Below are positions 26,864-34,506 of a stretch of DNA of 37,890 nt, piece by piece. The translations under genes and the position numbers were made by a program. The DNA comes from Rhodoferax sp. (GTDB lineage Bacteria; Pseudomonadota; Gammaproteobacteria; Burkholderiales; Burkholderiaceae_C). The notes under the pieces are model-generated. The model saw only the letters and a list, made by a program, of their open reading frames with translations, searched no databases and was not told the origin of the DNA. Numbering within the stretch: position 1 is the first letter of the stretch; each line of letters opens with the position of its first letter. The stretch covers positions 1-37,890 of the forward strand of contig JAIFLV010000110.1 of assembly GCA_020048895.1 (NCBI GenBank), written 5' to 3'.

Positions 26864-27021
26864 CTTGAGCTCCATTTCTGATCTGAATAGTCAGGATTTA
26901 ACCGATTCTTGGACCTTTGAGTCACATGGCCAACTACCGTGAAGAACACCACGGGCTGGGCGCTGACGGTTTCCCCAGAAGCGCACTAGGCGAGCGCCCT
27001 TTGCCAAGTGTCCCCGTAAGG
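26864..27021. other. Short gap upstream of phd-vapC
   Basis: Likely holds the antitoxin promoter. A plus-strand frame of 52 codons (26926-27084, MANYREEHHGLGADGF) runs into the next repeat copy, lacks a ribosome binding site and resembles nothing known, so it is not called a gene. Confidence 0.4.
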
Positions 27022-27112
27022 GTGCCCGGTATTTTGGATGGCAGCATATTCCATGTCATTTATGCCGTTTACGCCCGTGGATAGTACGTAAGACGCTATG
27101 AATTCAGGAGTT
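27022..27112 (+). repeat. Long dispersed repeat (about 92 bp), copy 1
   Basis: GTGCCCGGTATTTTGGATGG starts a block ending CTATGAATTCAGGAGTT. It matches 28436-28527 at roughly 85 percent by eye, well beyond the 45-bp core shared with other copies. The two copies stand in direct orientation on either side of the first nucleotidyltransferase-like gene. Confidence 0.85.
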
Positions 27113-27166
27113 ATTCCTGGTGCCACCTACTCTCAAAACCTGTCCCCGCACAGAGACGTCAGGCCA

Positions 27167-28219
27167 TCACGTGGGATTGGCGGGGTCGAATCCGTTGCTC
27201 CGAGTCCAATCGTTGAACAGGTCGCGTAGCTCCTCTGGAAGGTTCAGCACAAAGTCGATATCCAGTGGGTACGCGTCTGCCAGAAAATAACGGCAGGCGT
27301 CCAGCAACACTTCCCCCTGGCGAGCGTCCTTGGGGCGCTTCTGGGCGTTGCGTTCGGGTTTTTTGGACAGCCATAACTTGTGCAGTGCCATCCAACGAGG
27401 GTCTGGAACGTAGAGTGGGCAAGCGCGATGCCGTTGTGTTGCAACCACTGTGGTGACTGCGCGGCCGTACAGAAGCCATTCCTGCTCGACCAAAGTGACC
27501 ATCGGCTCGAAAGCTTCGTTCTTGGGCAGCGGCGCTCGGCTTGGTGCGGCCAACAACTCAACCTCATAGCCGGCGGCGTTGACTGCCTGGTAAGGCTTCT
27601 TCGGATTTAGGTGATAGCTGGTGTCGATGGATTGCAGCACTGCCATCAGCGACTTGCGGGCATCCGCACCCGGGTCTGGCACCAACCGGGCTAGCGATAC
27701 CGCCGAGCCACGGCACCAAGCGAGATCAAAATCTTGGGTTGGCTCATTGCCCGCCGGGAATTTCATTCCGCACAGGACTTCGTATGCGGCAAATGCATTG
27801 GTACCGACAACAAGTAGGTCATTCCTCAAAAGACCAGCCACATCCAGAGCGCGAAGAATTTCGCCTTGCCTGTCGAGCATTACCGGCAGGCGCAGAGCAC
27901 GGTACTGAAGGGCGCGCTGCTCAATGAGGATGTCGGCGTCGGCGACACGTTTCTTTGCCAAGGCTTTTTCAGTCACGAAGGACTCGTAAACTGCTTCGGT
28001 CTTGGCGCAGCGGGCGCCCCTGGTTGTGGCAGTGGCGTAACTGCCGCTCTTGACTGCAAGATAGTCCACGCCACCTTTGGTCTGCCAGTACATCGACGTC
28101 GGCAATGTTGCCAAACCCTGGCGCGCCTGATGCCAGTGGTCGTAGGCTGCTTCAAGGTTGGCGATGACTTGTCCGGAATCAGACTTAAAGGGGACAAAAT
28201 CGGACTTCTTGTACGCCAT
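27167..28219 (-). CDS. GSU2403-type nucleotidyltransferase-fold protein (1)
   Basis: A 350-residue protein whose middle matches the GSU2403 (NTP_transf_8, PF12281) pattern. It has an N-terminal LPTSMYWQTKGGVDYLAVKS, then MLDRQGEILRALDVAGLLRN and LLVVGTNAFAAYEVLCG. An acidic pair follows at Asp163 and Asp165 in PTQDFDLAWCR, the probable metal-binding residues of a nucleotidyltransferase. The C-terminal WMALHKLWLSKKPERNAQKR is also typical. The start at 28219 (MAYKKSDF) is preferred because a longer option (GTG 28246) falls inside an inverted repeat. Function is unknown; relatives of this fold include toxin and defence nucleotidyltransferases such as AbiEii. Its neighbour at 28519 is a diverged second member. 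Confidence 0.78.
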   Translation of the reverse strand: MAYKKSDFVPFKSDSGQVIANLEAAYDHWHQARQGLATLPTSMYWQTKGGVDYLAVKSGSYATATTRGARCAKTEAVYESFVTEKALAKKRVADADILIEQRALQYRALRLPVMLDRQGEILRALDVAGLLRNDLLVVGTNAFAAYEVLCGMKFPAGNEPTQDFDLAWCRGSAVSLARLVPDPGADARKSLMAVLQSIDTSYHLNPKKPYQAVNAAGYEVELLAAPSRAPLPKNEAFEPMVTLVEQEWLLYGRAVTTVVATQRHRACPLYVPDPRWMALHKLWLSKKPERNAQKRPKDARQGEVLLDACRYFLADAYPLDIDFVLNLPEELRDLFNDWTRSNGFDPANPT

Positions 28220-28238
28220 GATTTGCTGATTATGTCGC

Positions 28239-28282
28239 AATTCCACCAGTCATGCACATATTTGTCTGTGATTGGTGGAATT
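28239..28282. promoter_or_regulatory. Inverted repeat upstream of nucleotidyltransferase 1
   Basis: AATTCCACCAGTCA (28239-28252) pairs with TGATTGGTGGAATT (28269-28282), 13 of 14 positions, around a 16-base loop. It lies about 20 bases above the chosen start, where an operator or leader hairpin would be. Just beyond it, the minus-strand text CGCGGGTTCAAATTCC looks like a tRNA T-arm, but no complete tRNA folds from it. Confidence 0.5.
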
Positions 28283-28435
28283 TGAACCCGCGAATTTTCT
28301 CTGAGGGTCAATGTTGTCTGCACTACCAGCCTTACCAGCAAAAGACCAAGAGCGTCCGGAACCTCGCGCTGTTGGTGCAAGCGCGAGAAATTCAGTCCGG
28401 GCCTCCAGATGAGGGATACCAAGTGCTGGCATTTA

Positions 28436-28527
28436 GTGCACCGTATTTTGGATGGCAGCAGACTCCATGCCCTTTTATGCCGGTTGCGCCCGTAGATAGT
28501 GCGCGAGCAGCTATGAATTCAGGAGTT
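28436..28527 (+). repeat. Long dispersed repeat (about 92 bp), copy 2
   Basis: GTGCACCGTATTTTGGATGG to CTATGAATTCAGGAGTT, matching 27022-27112. The stop codon of the second nucleotidyltransferase-like gene (28519) lies inside this repeat. Confidence 0.85.
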
Positions 28528-29580
28528 CTTCGCCTGTTCAATCACTTGCTGGAGGCGGGCATCGAAATCGCATTCCGGATACTGCACCCGCATCGCTTGG
28601 TACCCCTGATCCAAGCGCCGTCTCCAACCGGGTCCACGGGCATTGACGTCGGACCAGAGCAGACCAAACTCCAGCCCGTCGTGGGTCAGCAGATAGTCCA
28701 TGAGCGCGCCGGCTTGAATGACGTCCTTATTGGCTTTTGTTCGTTGGTTTTGGGCGCGTTCGCCATAAACCAGAAGTTTGTGTACGGCATACCGGGCTGG
28801 TCTTGGAAGGTTCACCACAATGGAGCCACTGCGTGCCAGCAATGTACAGCGCATGGGGTCTTCCAGAGAAAGCTCCATGAACCGCAAAGGTTGCATGGTT
28901 AAGCTCAACCGCGCGATGTGAATGGGGGTGTCTTGCGTTCTTCCCCGGGAAGTCAGGAAGTCCAGGTCGAAATCTGGTTCATCTGATTTCTTGAACGATG
29001 TTTTGCTGTTGTTTGGGACGAATCCCATCTGTAGTGAGTCGATGGCTGCGGGCGTGTCCATGGTCAGGTTTTCGGGCAACGCCAAAGATACATTCCGACC
29101 TGCATGCGCAAAATCCAGATCCAAAGTTGCAGCACCGCTTGTCCACATCACACCAAACACATTTTGGTAGGCCAGGAATGCATGCGTTCCCACCAGAATT
29201 CCACCTGCGGAAAACAGGCCGCTGTCTGCAAGTCGGCCAATCACTTTTGCATGTTTCGCTGGAATTTCGGCACAACCCAGCTCCAGGGCCGACCTTGTAA
29301 GGCGCAAAAAATGCTGCTTGGCGCTCTTTGCGATGGGGTCGGAATGCTGTTGGATAAGAGCCCGGGTTTGCTCGTCGTTCGGTCCAATGTAGGACTGTTG
29401 CAATTTGCCATCGGGTGTTCTGATTTGGTGGTACCAGTACTCCCGACCGCGAACTCGTTTGGTAGCAAAGCCCCCGGGAATGTCGGCGATGCTGCGGGAT
29501 AGATCCGCTTGGCGCGCCGCTGCATCGAGCCCCGCAAAGGCTGTTTGCGCAGCGAGAGAAGAATTCTTGTACATAGACAT
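28519..29580 (-). CDS. GSU2403-type nucleotidyltransferase-fold protein (2)
   Basis: A 353-residue protein of the same type as its neighbour but strongly diverged. Shared order: FATKRVRGREYWYHQIRTPD, LQQSYIGPNDEQTRALIQQH, then GGILVGTHAFLAYQNVFGVM and an acidic pair Asp154/Asp156 in GAATLDLDFAHAGR. A further DFDLDFLTSRGR and the closing ARYAVHKLLVYGERAQNQR fit the family's C-terminal half. The ATG at 29580 lies just below a 29-base palindrome that includes its ribosome binding site (TAGGTAG), so the gene is probably regulated on its own rather than only from yjjJ upstream (61 bases away). Target and role unknown. Confidence 0.78.
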   Translation of the reverse strand: MSMYKNSSLAAQTAFAGLDAAARQADLSRSIADIPGGFATKRVRGREYWYHQIRTPDGKLQQSYIGPNDEQTRALIQQHSDPIAKSAKQHFLRLTRSALELGCAEIPAKHAKVIGRLADSGLFSAGGILVGTHAFLAYQNVFGVMWTSGAATLDLDFAHAGRNVSLALPENLTMDTPAAIDSLQMGFVPNNSKTSFKKSDEPDFDLDFLTSRGRTQDTPIHIARLSLTMQPLRFMELSLEDPMRCTLLARSGSIVVNLPRPARYAVHKLLVYGERAQNQRTKANKDVIQAGALMDYLLTHDGLEFGLLWSDVNARGPGWRRRLDQGYQAMRVQYPECDFDARLQQVIEQAKNS

Positions 29581-29581
29581 T

Positions 29582-29610
29582 TATACTACCTAAAGTGTTT
29601 TAGTAGTATA
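29582..29610 (-). promoter_or_regulatory. Palindromic operator candidate over promoter and RBS
   Basis: TATACTACCTAAA, GTG, TTTTAGTAGTATA: 11 of 14 base pairs match across the centre at 29596. On the minus strand the upstream arm contains TATACT, a good -10 box, and the downstream arm contains the ribosome binding site of the nucleotidyltransferase gene starting at 29580. A bound repressor would block the promoter; an RNA hairpin could hide the ribosome site. Confidence 0.7.
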
Positions 29611-29641
29611 GCAATGTTCATTTGCGGGCGCTTGCAGCTTT

Positions 29642-30952
29642 TCAACCCATCCGGTCAGACATCGTGCTGGCAACCTCCCGGAGTGCCGCGCATACCAATT
29701 CCTGGCGGGAAAGAGTGGCCCAAAATTCCCGGGCTGCGGCCCTGGTGGCAGCGTCAGCGAGAGAATAATCTACATCAAAGGGGGCGTAGTCAAAGACACC
29801 GACCATGGCATCGGGTTTCCAGCGCATGGGAAGCATGTCAAACGTAGGGGCCAGTTTGAAATCGCCGCGCATGATTTCCTGGAGCGACGAGCCTGAGACG
29901 AACAAGCTGGCGTTGCCCGAATGCATGTCGGTGTTACCGGCAAGGCGGCCAAATTGAAGCAACGAGTGGCAAGCATGCGCATCCAGACGGCTCAACCTTC
30001 CCTGACGGGCCAGCGCGTCACTGGTTGAGGCCCAGTTGGCATAACTCCCTTTGACAAAAGCAGCGTGCACGGCCCCGATGGAGACAGCATGTTTGCGGCC
30101 ATCGGCGCCACACCGGTCAAAACGCTTGCTGAGAAGGTAAGTTCTTGTTTGCGACTGCACAATTTGGCTCTGTGCAGCCTCAAATCCATGGCGCTCAAGC
30201 GCTTGGTTGCACAGCGCCTCTGCGCACAGGAGGTCACTCCATCGTTCCCCGAAGGGAGTGCCTCTTGGCGGCGAAAACTTGACAAGCCAAGGGTTGCCCT
30301 CTGCATCCAGAACTGGAAATTTTGGCTGCTCACCTCCCGCGGAAGAGCCAAAGGGAAGTGTATTGACAACATCCGACGAGATCTGATCCAGTATTTGCAC
30401 GGGATCATTGGCATCCATCTGCGCTAACTGCGGTTTTTGTGCATGGGAGCCCAGCAGCAGTGCTCCAGGCACATCATGAATGTTCAGCGCGGAGATGAGT
30501 GCGGCCTCCACGTTCCATGTCTCGGGATTGGATGGCACGCCGTAGTGCGCGAGCTGGCCTGCAAGCAGCCGCCCAAGAAACCCCTGAGCTCGCAGGGGCG
30601 ACAAATACCAGGGCAGCAACTCCTGTGGCGTTGAATCAAAGAGATGGCTCACCCCATCACCTTCAATATGGATCTGATCCTTTGCCAACAGGCATACGGT
30701 GCCTATGCGCTTGGGAGCCCCGGTTTGATCTATTTGCCATAACGGTTGCTGCGCGGAAAAAGTCCCTATGGCCTGGGCAACTGCGTATTGGGTTGATTTC
30801 CCCTGGCCCAACACGACAATCTCGTCGACAAGCTCTGAAAGTATCCTGGAAACGGTAGGCTGGCTGAGTTTCAATGCCTCCTGGATGCTGGAAGACGGTA
30901 GAACCCCCCGTGTGGTCAGAAGAGTTAGTACATCTTTGCTTTTTGGACTCAT
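29642..30952 (-). CDS. yjjJ: HipA-family kinase/toxin with N-terminal HTH (YjjJ-type)
   Basis: A 436-residue protein with the two-part plan of YjjJ. Residues 1-60 are a winged helix-turn-helix (SSIQEALKLSQPTVSRILSE) and the rest is a HipA-like serine kinase. The kinase signs are SSAGGEQPKFPV (203-214), LVKFSPPRG with the ATP lysine, GNTDMHSGNASLF (Asn340, Asp342, His344, Asn347; catalytic loop) and TFDMLPM (Asp372, metal binding). Classic HipA toxins need HipB for DNA binding; here the HTH is in the same chain and no hipB is next door. HipA kinases phosphorylate aminoacyl-tRNA synthetases or other translation factors; the target of this one is unknown. It heads a minus-strand run with two nucleotidyltransferase-like genes. 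Confidence 0.85.
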   Translation of the reverse strand: MSPKSKDVLTLLTTRGVLPSSSIQEALKLSQPTVSRILSELVDEIVVLGQGKSTQYAVAQAIGTFSAQQPLWQIDQTGAPKRIGTVCLLAKDQIHIEGDGVSHLFDSTPQELLPWYLSPLRAQGFLGRLLAGQLAHYGVPSNPETWNVEAALISALNIHDVPGALLLGSHAQKPQLAQMDANDPVQILDQISSDVVNTLPFGSSAGGEQPKFPVLDAEGNPWLVKFSPPRGTPFGERWSDLLCAEALCNQALERHGFEAAQSQIVQSQTRTYLLSKRFDRCGADGRKHAVSIGAVHAAFVKGSYANWASTSDALARQGRLSRLDAHACHSLLQFGRLAGNTDMHSGNASLFVSGSSLQEIMRGDFKLAPTFDMLPMRWKPDAMVGVFDYAPFDVDYSLADAATRAAAREFWATLSRQELVCAALREVASTMSDRMG

Positions 30953-30987
30953 GGATGAATACTACATCAGGTAATAATATCATTGTA

Positions 30988-31014
30988 ATTCAATGAGTTA
31001 CGTACTAATTGAAT
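30988..31014 (-). promoter_or_regulatory. Possible operator upstream of yjjJ
   Basis: ATTCAAT and ATTGAAT form an inverted pair around a 13-base centre (10 of 13 pairs over the whole site), 36-62 bases above the start of the yjjJ-type gene in an AT-rich promoter region. It could be a site for the protein's own HTH. It is unlike the palindrome at 29582. Confidence 0.4.
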
Positions 31015-31107
31015 ACATCATGAATAGAAAATGAATATTTCGGAAACGTTGCGATGCAATATGCACGCCGCTGATCTTCGACCCATGCGCCATGGCCGAA
31101 AGCTCTA

Positions 31108-31168
31108 TGCCCTTTATGCCGTTTGCGCCCGTGGATAGTGCGTAAGCAGCTATAAATACAGGAGCAAG
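31108..31168 (+). repeat. Dispersed intergenic repeat copy
   Basis: CCTTTATGCCGTTTGCGCCC, GTGGATAGTGCGTAAGCAGC, TATAAATACAGGAGCAAGC. This is one of the best copies. On the minus strand it begins 10 bases past the stop of the double ATPase gene; GC-rich arms (GCGCAA with TTACGC) allow a small hairpin. Confidence 0.88.
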
Positions 31169-31177
31169 CGTACCCGG

Positions 31178-33022
31178 CTATTGGATCGCGTGCTGTAACC
31201 TGGGCACCGCAGCCAACAAGGTTTTGGTGTAGTCCTGCTGCGGACGGCTCAGGATGTCGTCGGCGGTGCCGACTTCGACCAGGTGGCCGTTTTTCATGAC
31301 CGCGATATCGTGCGCCAGATATTCCACCACACCAAAGTTGTGCGTGATGAACAAATAGGCGACGCCCAGCTCCTGCTGCAGCTCCTTCAACAGATTGAGA
31401 ATCTGCGCCTGTACCGAGACGTCCAGCGCCGAGGTTGGCTCATCGGCCACGATGAGTTTGGGCTCCACGGCCAGTGCCCGCGCGATAGCCAGCCGCTGGC
31501 GTTGTCCGCCGGAAAACTCATGGGGATAACGCGTCAGGACATCGCGGCGCAAGCCTACACGCTCCAGCAGTTTGGCAACACGCTCGGAACGCTGGGCCGG
31601 TGCGATCTCGGGGCACAGGGACGACACGCCTTCTTCCAGAATCTCGTTCACGCGCATGCGCGGGTTGAGCGAAGCAAAGGGGTCCTGAAACACGATTTGG
31701 GCAGCGCGGCGCGCCTGGCGCAAGGGTTCGCCCTGGAGTTGATCCAGCGCCTGGCCGTTGAGCAACGCACTGCCGCTGATCTGGGCCGTATTGCGCAGCA
31801 ACTGCATCACCGCCTTGCCTACCGTGGTCTTGCCGCTGCCCGACTCGCCCACCAGCGCCAAGGTGCGACCCGCTGCTATGGTGAAAGACACGCCGTCTAC
31901 AGCTTTCACATGACCCACTGTGCGTTTCAGAAGTCCCTTGCGGATGGGAAACCACACGCGGTAGTCGCGCACTTCCAGCAACGTAGCCCCCGGGGCGGAG
32001 TCTTGCGCCAGCACGGAGTTGGCGCTGGTAACACTTTGCACGGAGGCGTCGGCGCCGTTCAAGCCCAGGCCGTCATACAGCACGCAGCGCACTGCGTGGT
32101 TGGGCCGCGGCATATGAAGCTGCGGCGGCGAGATACGGCAGCGCTCCATCACATTGCCGCAACGGTCGGCAAAACGGCAACCGCCAAACTGCTGGTTGAG
32201 CAACGGCACCGTACCGGGAATGGAAGCCAGCTTGCGTCCGCGCTTGCTGGTATCGGGCAGGGCGTCAAACAGGTTGGCTGCGTACGGGTGCAGGGGCTTG
32301 GAGAAAAACTCCCTGGCCTCAGCCACCTCAATCACCTGGCCGGCGTACATCAGGGCCACCCGGTGCGCCATTTGTGACACCACCGCCAGGTCGTGCGTGA
32401 TCAACAGCAATGCCATCTTCTGCGATGCCTGCAACTCCTTGAGCAGGTCGAGAATCTGCGCCTGAATGGTCACATCCAGCGCGGTGGTGGGTTCGTCTGC
32501 AATGACGATTTCGGGATCAGCCGCCAATGCAATGGCAATCATCACACGCTGCTTTTGACCGCCCGACATCTGGAACGGGTAATCGTGGATGCGCCGCTCC
32601 GGGTCGGGAATGCCCACCCGTTTGAGCCAGTCCAGGGCTTTGGCGTGCGCCGCATCACCGCGCAGTGCCGTGTGCCGCTCGATCACCTCGGTGATCTGTC
32701 GGCCAACCGTCATGATCGGATTCAGGCTGGTGCTTGGTTCCTGGAAAATGATGCTGATGCGGTGGCCGCGCACATCGCGCATGCGCGCCTCGGGTAACTG
32801 GGTGACATCAATGTCATCGACATGCACACTGCCAGCGCTGATGCGCCCCGCGTCAGGCAACAGTCGCAAAATCGACATCGCTGTCATGGACTTGCCACAG
32901 CCCGACTCGCCCACCAGTGCAAAGGTTTCGCCCCGCTCGATGGTCAGGCTCACCGCATCCACTGCGCGGACCAGGCCGCCATCAGAATCAATATCCGTTG
33001 TCAGGTTTTCTAATTGCAACAT
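31178..33022 (-). CDS. Peptide ABC transporter, fused double ATPase (YejF-like)
   Basis: A 614-residue protein with two complete ABC ATPase domains in one chain, equal to OppD and OppF joined. First domain: Walker A GESGCGKSMTAM, signature MSGGQKQRVMIAIAL, Walker B IVIADEPTTALD, and a Cys-rich CRFADRCGNVMERC linker. Second domain: GESGSGKTTVGKAV, FSGGQRQRLAIARAL, LIVADEPTSALDVS. AGGAG lies just before the start. The fused form is like YejF or GsiA-type importers and unlike the split OppD/OppF encoded at 14.3-16.3 kb. It is last in the operon reading from the binding protein. Confidence 0.93.
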   Translation of the reverse strand: MLQLENLTTDIDSDGGLVRAVDAVSLTIERGETFALVGESGCGKSMTAMSILRLLPDAGRISAGSVHVDDIDVTQLPEARMRDVRGHRISIIFQEPSTSLNPIMTVGRQITEVIERHTALRGDAAHAKALDWLKRVGIPDPERRIHDYPFQMSGGQKQRVMIAIALAADPEIVIADEPTTALDVTIQAQILDLLKELQASQKMALLLITHDLAVVSQMAHRVALMYAGQVIEVAEAREFFSKPLHPYAANLFDALPDTSKRGRKLASIPGTVPLLNQQFGGCRFADRCGNVMERCRISPPQLHMPRPNHAVRCVLYDGLGLNGADASVQSVTSANSVLAQDSAPGATLLEVRDYRVWFPIRKGLLKRTVGHVKAVDGVSFTIAAGRTLALVGESGSGKTTVGKAVMQLLRNTAQISGSALLNGQALDQLQGEPLRQARRAAQIVFQDPFASLNPRMRVNEILEEGVSSLCPEIAPAQRSERVAKLLERVGLRRDVLTRYPHEFSGGQRQRLAIARALAVEPKLIVADEPTSALDVSVQAQILNLLKELQQELGVAYLFITHNFGVVEYLAHDIAVMKNGHLVEVGTADDILSRPQQDYTKTLLAAVPRLQHAIQ

Positions 33023-33030
33023 GACAACTC

Positions 33031-34500
33031 CTAATGTGTCGCTGTGGCGGCGACCTTGGGCTCGCCAGCCTTGACGCGTTTGACGCGGAAGGCACGGGCG
33101 CGAGGATCAAAGGCTTCGTTGACCGCACGCGAGAACATCTGCATGGACAGCATCAGGGAAACCATCAGCGTGAAGCCGGCCATCAGGTTCCACCACACTG
33201 TCGGGTCGCGGGACAACTCTGTTTTGGACGTAGTGATCATGCCGCCAAAGCTGTTGGTGCTCGGGTCCACCCCGAGCCCGATGTAGGCCAGCACTGCTTC
33301 GTACAGAACGATGCCGGTGAATTCAAGGACCGAAACAATCAGCACGACATGCATGACATTGGGAAGAATATGCCGGCGCATGATGTCGAAGTGGGACACC
33401 CCAAACGCGCGCGCCGCCTGCACATAATCGAGCTCGGTGAGCTTCATGGTCTCAGCCCGCAACAACCGGGCAAGACCAGTCCAGCCGGTAATTCCAAGAA
33501 TGACTGCCAGCAGGAACAAGCGAATATCGGCCCGCTCCAGACCGGTCTCAAACAGGGCTGCATTCTTGTCGACGAAAACCTGGATCATCAACGCCAGAGC
33601 GGCCAGCAGCAGCACTGAAGGGATGGACGCCAACACCGTGATGAAGTACATGATGCCGTCGTCCACACGCTTCTTGAAGTAGCCTGCCAGAATGCCCAGA
33701 ACAATTGCAAAAGGCAAAGTAGCCAGCGTGGCCAGTGACCCCAGCACCACCGCCGTGCGGATGGATTTGATGCCCTGGTACAGCACATCGTTACCGGTCT
33801 GGTCGGTTCCAAACACATGGTAATAAGGCCAGACTGCAGCAATCCAGCCACCCATCAGCGCCAGCACGGAGGCGGTCATCAGCATGCCGCGCCAGGGCAC
33901 TTCGGTTTGTGCCGCTGAGATGCTCTGCAGAGATGTCTTCAGGCTTACCCCAACCGACCTTGCCCGCAGTGCAGCTACGCCAATCCACATTCCCAAGGCT
34001 ACGATGCAGCCACCCGCAAGCCCGTTGATGGTGCGTTGCACGAGGTCGGGCACCAACTCGGTTTCAGGGTCTTTCAGATGTGCGCCGCCAAACTTCAGAC
34101 GGGGAAAATCGCGCACGCTCTTGCCATCGACCAACATGGTTTCTTTGGTGAACTGGTAGGCACCGAGCGGCACCGAATAGGTTTTTTCCCGTGAGGCACG
34201 TCGATCGCTCAGAAGGTGGTCCAGCACCGATATGGTGCTTGTTGAGTACGCCGGTGCGGCATCGGCGGGCGCATCAGCAGCCGGCGGCAGCAAGGGCCGA
34301 AAATGCAGCGAATCGACAATGGCAATTAACAGGTACAGCCCCAAGATGACCGACGCCGACATGGCCGGGGCATCGTGCAACACGTTGCGCCAGGTCTGCC
34401 GCAGATTCGGAGTGCGGCGCGCATGCCACACGTACAGCGCAAAGGTGCCCAGCAGGAGGAATAGCGCGATATCCGATGCCAGAAAGACAAGTTTAGGCAT
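33031..34500 (-). CDS. Peptide ABC transporter permease (YejE/OppC-like, long form)
   Basis: A 489-residue permease, longer than the usual 300-350. N-terminal helix (SDIALFLLLGTFALYVWHAR), a second near SVILGLYLLIAIVDSL, and then an enlarged non-membrane region of about 100 residues before the transport core. The core has VFGTDQTGNDVLYQGIKSIR, the EAA loop TELDYVQAARAFGVSHFDIM and EAVLAYIGLGVDPSTNSFGG. It ends 8 bases before the ATPase start. The extra region may contact the unusually large binding protein (inference). Confidence 0.9.
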   Translation of the reverse strand: MPKLVFLASDIALFLLLGTFALYVWHARRTPNLRQTWRNVLHDAPAMSASVILGLYLLIAIVDSLHFRPLLPPAADAPADAAPAYSTSTISVLDHLLSDRRASREKTYSVPLGAYQFTKETMLVDGKSVRDFPRLKFGGAHLKDPETELVPDLVQRTINGLAGGCIVALGMWIGVAALRARSVGVSLKTSLQSISAAQTEVPWRGMLMTASVLALMGGWIAAVWPYYHVFGTDQTGNDVLYQGIKSIRTAVVLGSLATLATLPFAIVLGILAGYFKKRVDDGIMYFITVLASIPSVLLLAALALMIQVFVDKNAALFETGLERADIRLFLLAVILGITGWTGLARLLRAETMKLTELDYVQAARAFGVSHFDIMRRHILPNVMHVVLIVSVLEFTGIVLYEAVLAYIGLGVDPSTNSFGGMITTSKTELSRDPTVWWNLMAGFTLMVSLMLSMQMFSRAVNEAFDPRARAFRVKRVKAGEPKVAATATH

Positions 34501-34506
34501 GGTGGC

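Noticed and set aside
28250..28432. 60-codon minus-strand frame above nucleotidyltransferase 1
   Set aside because: No RBS, overlaps an inverted repeat and tRNA-like text; looks like non-coding sequence.
27022..28527. Pair of direct repeats considered as CRISPR-like or IS ends
   Set aside because: Only two long copies 1.4 kb apart with a gene between; no spacers, cas genes or transposase.
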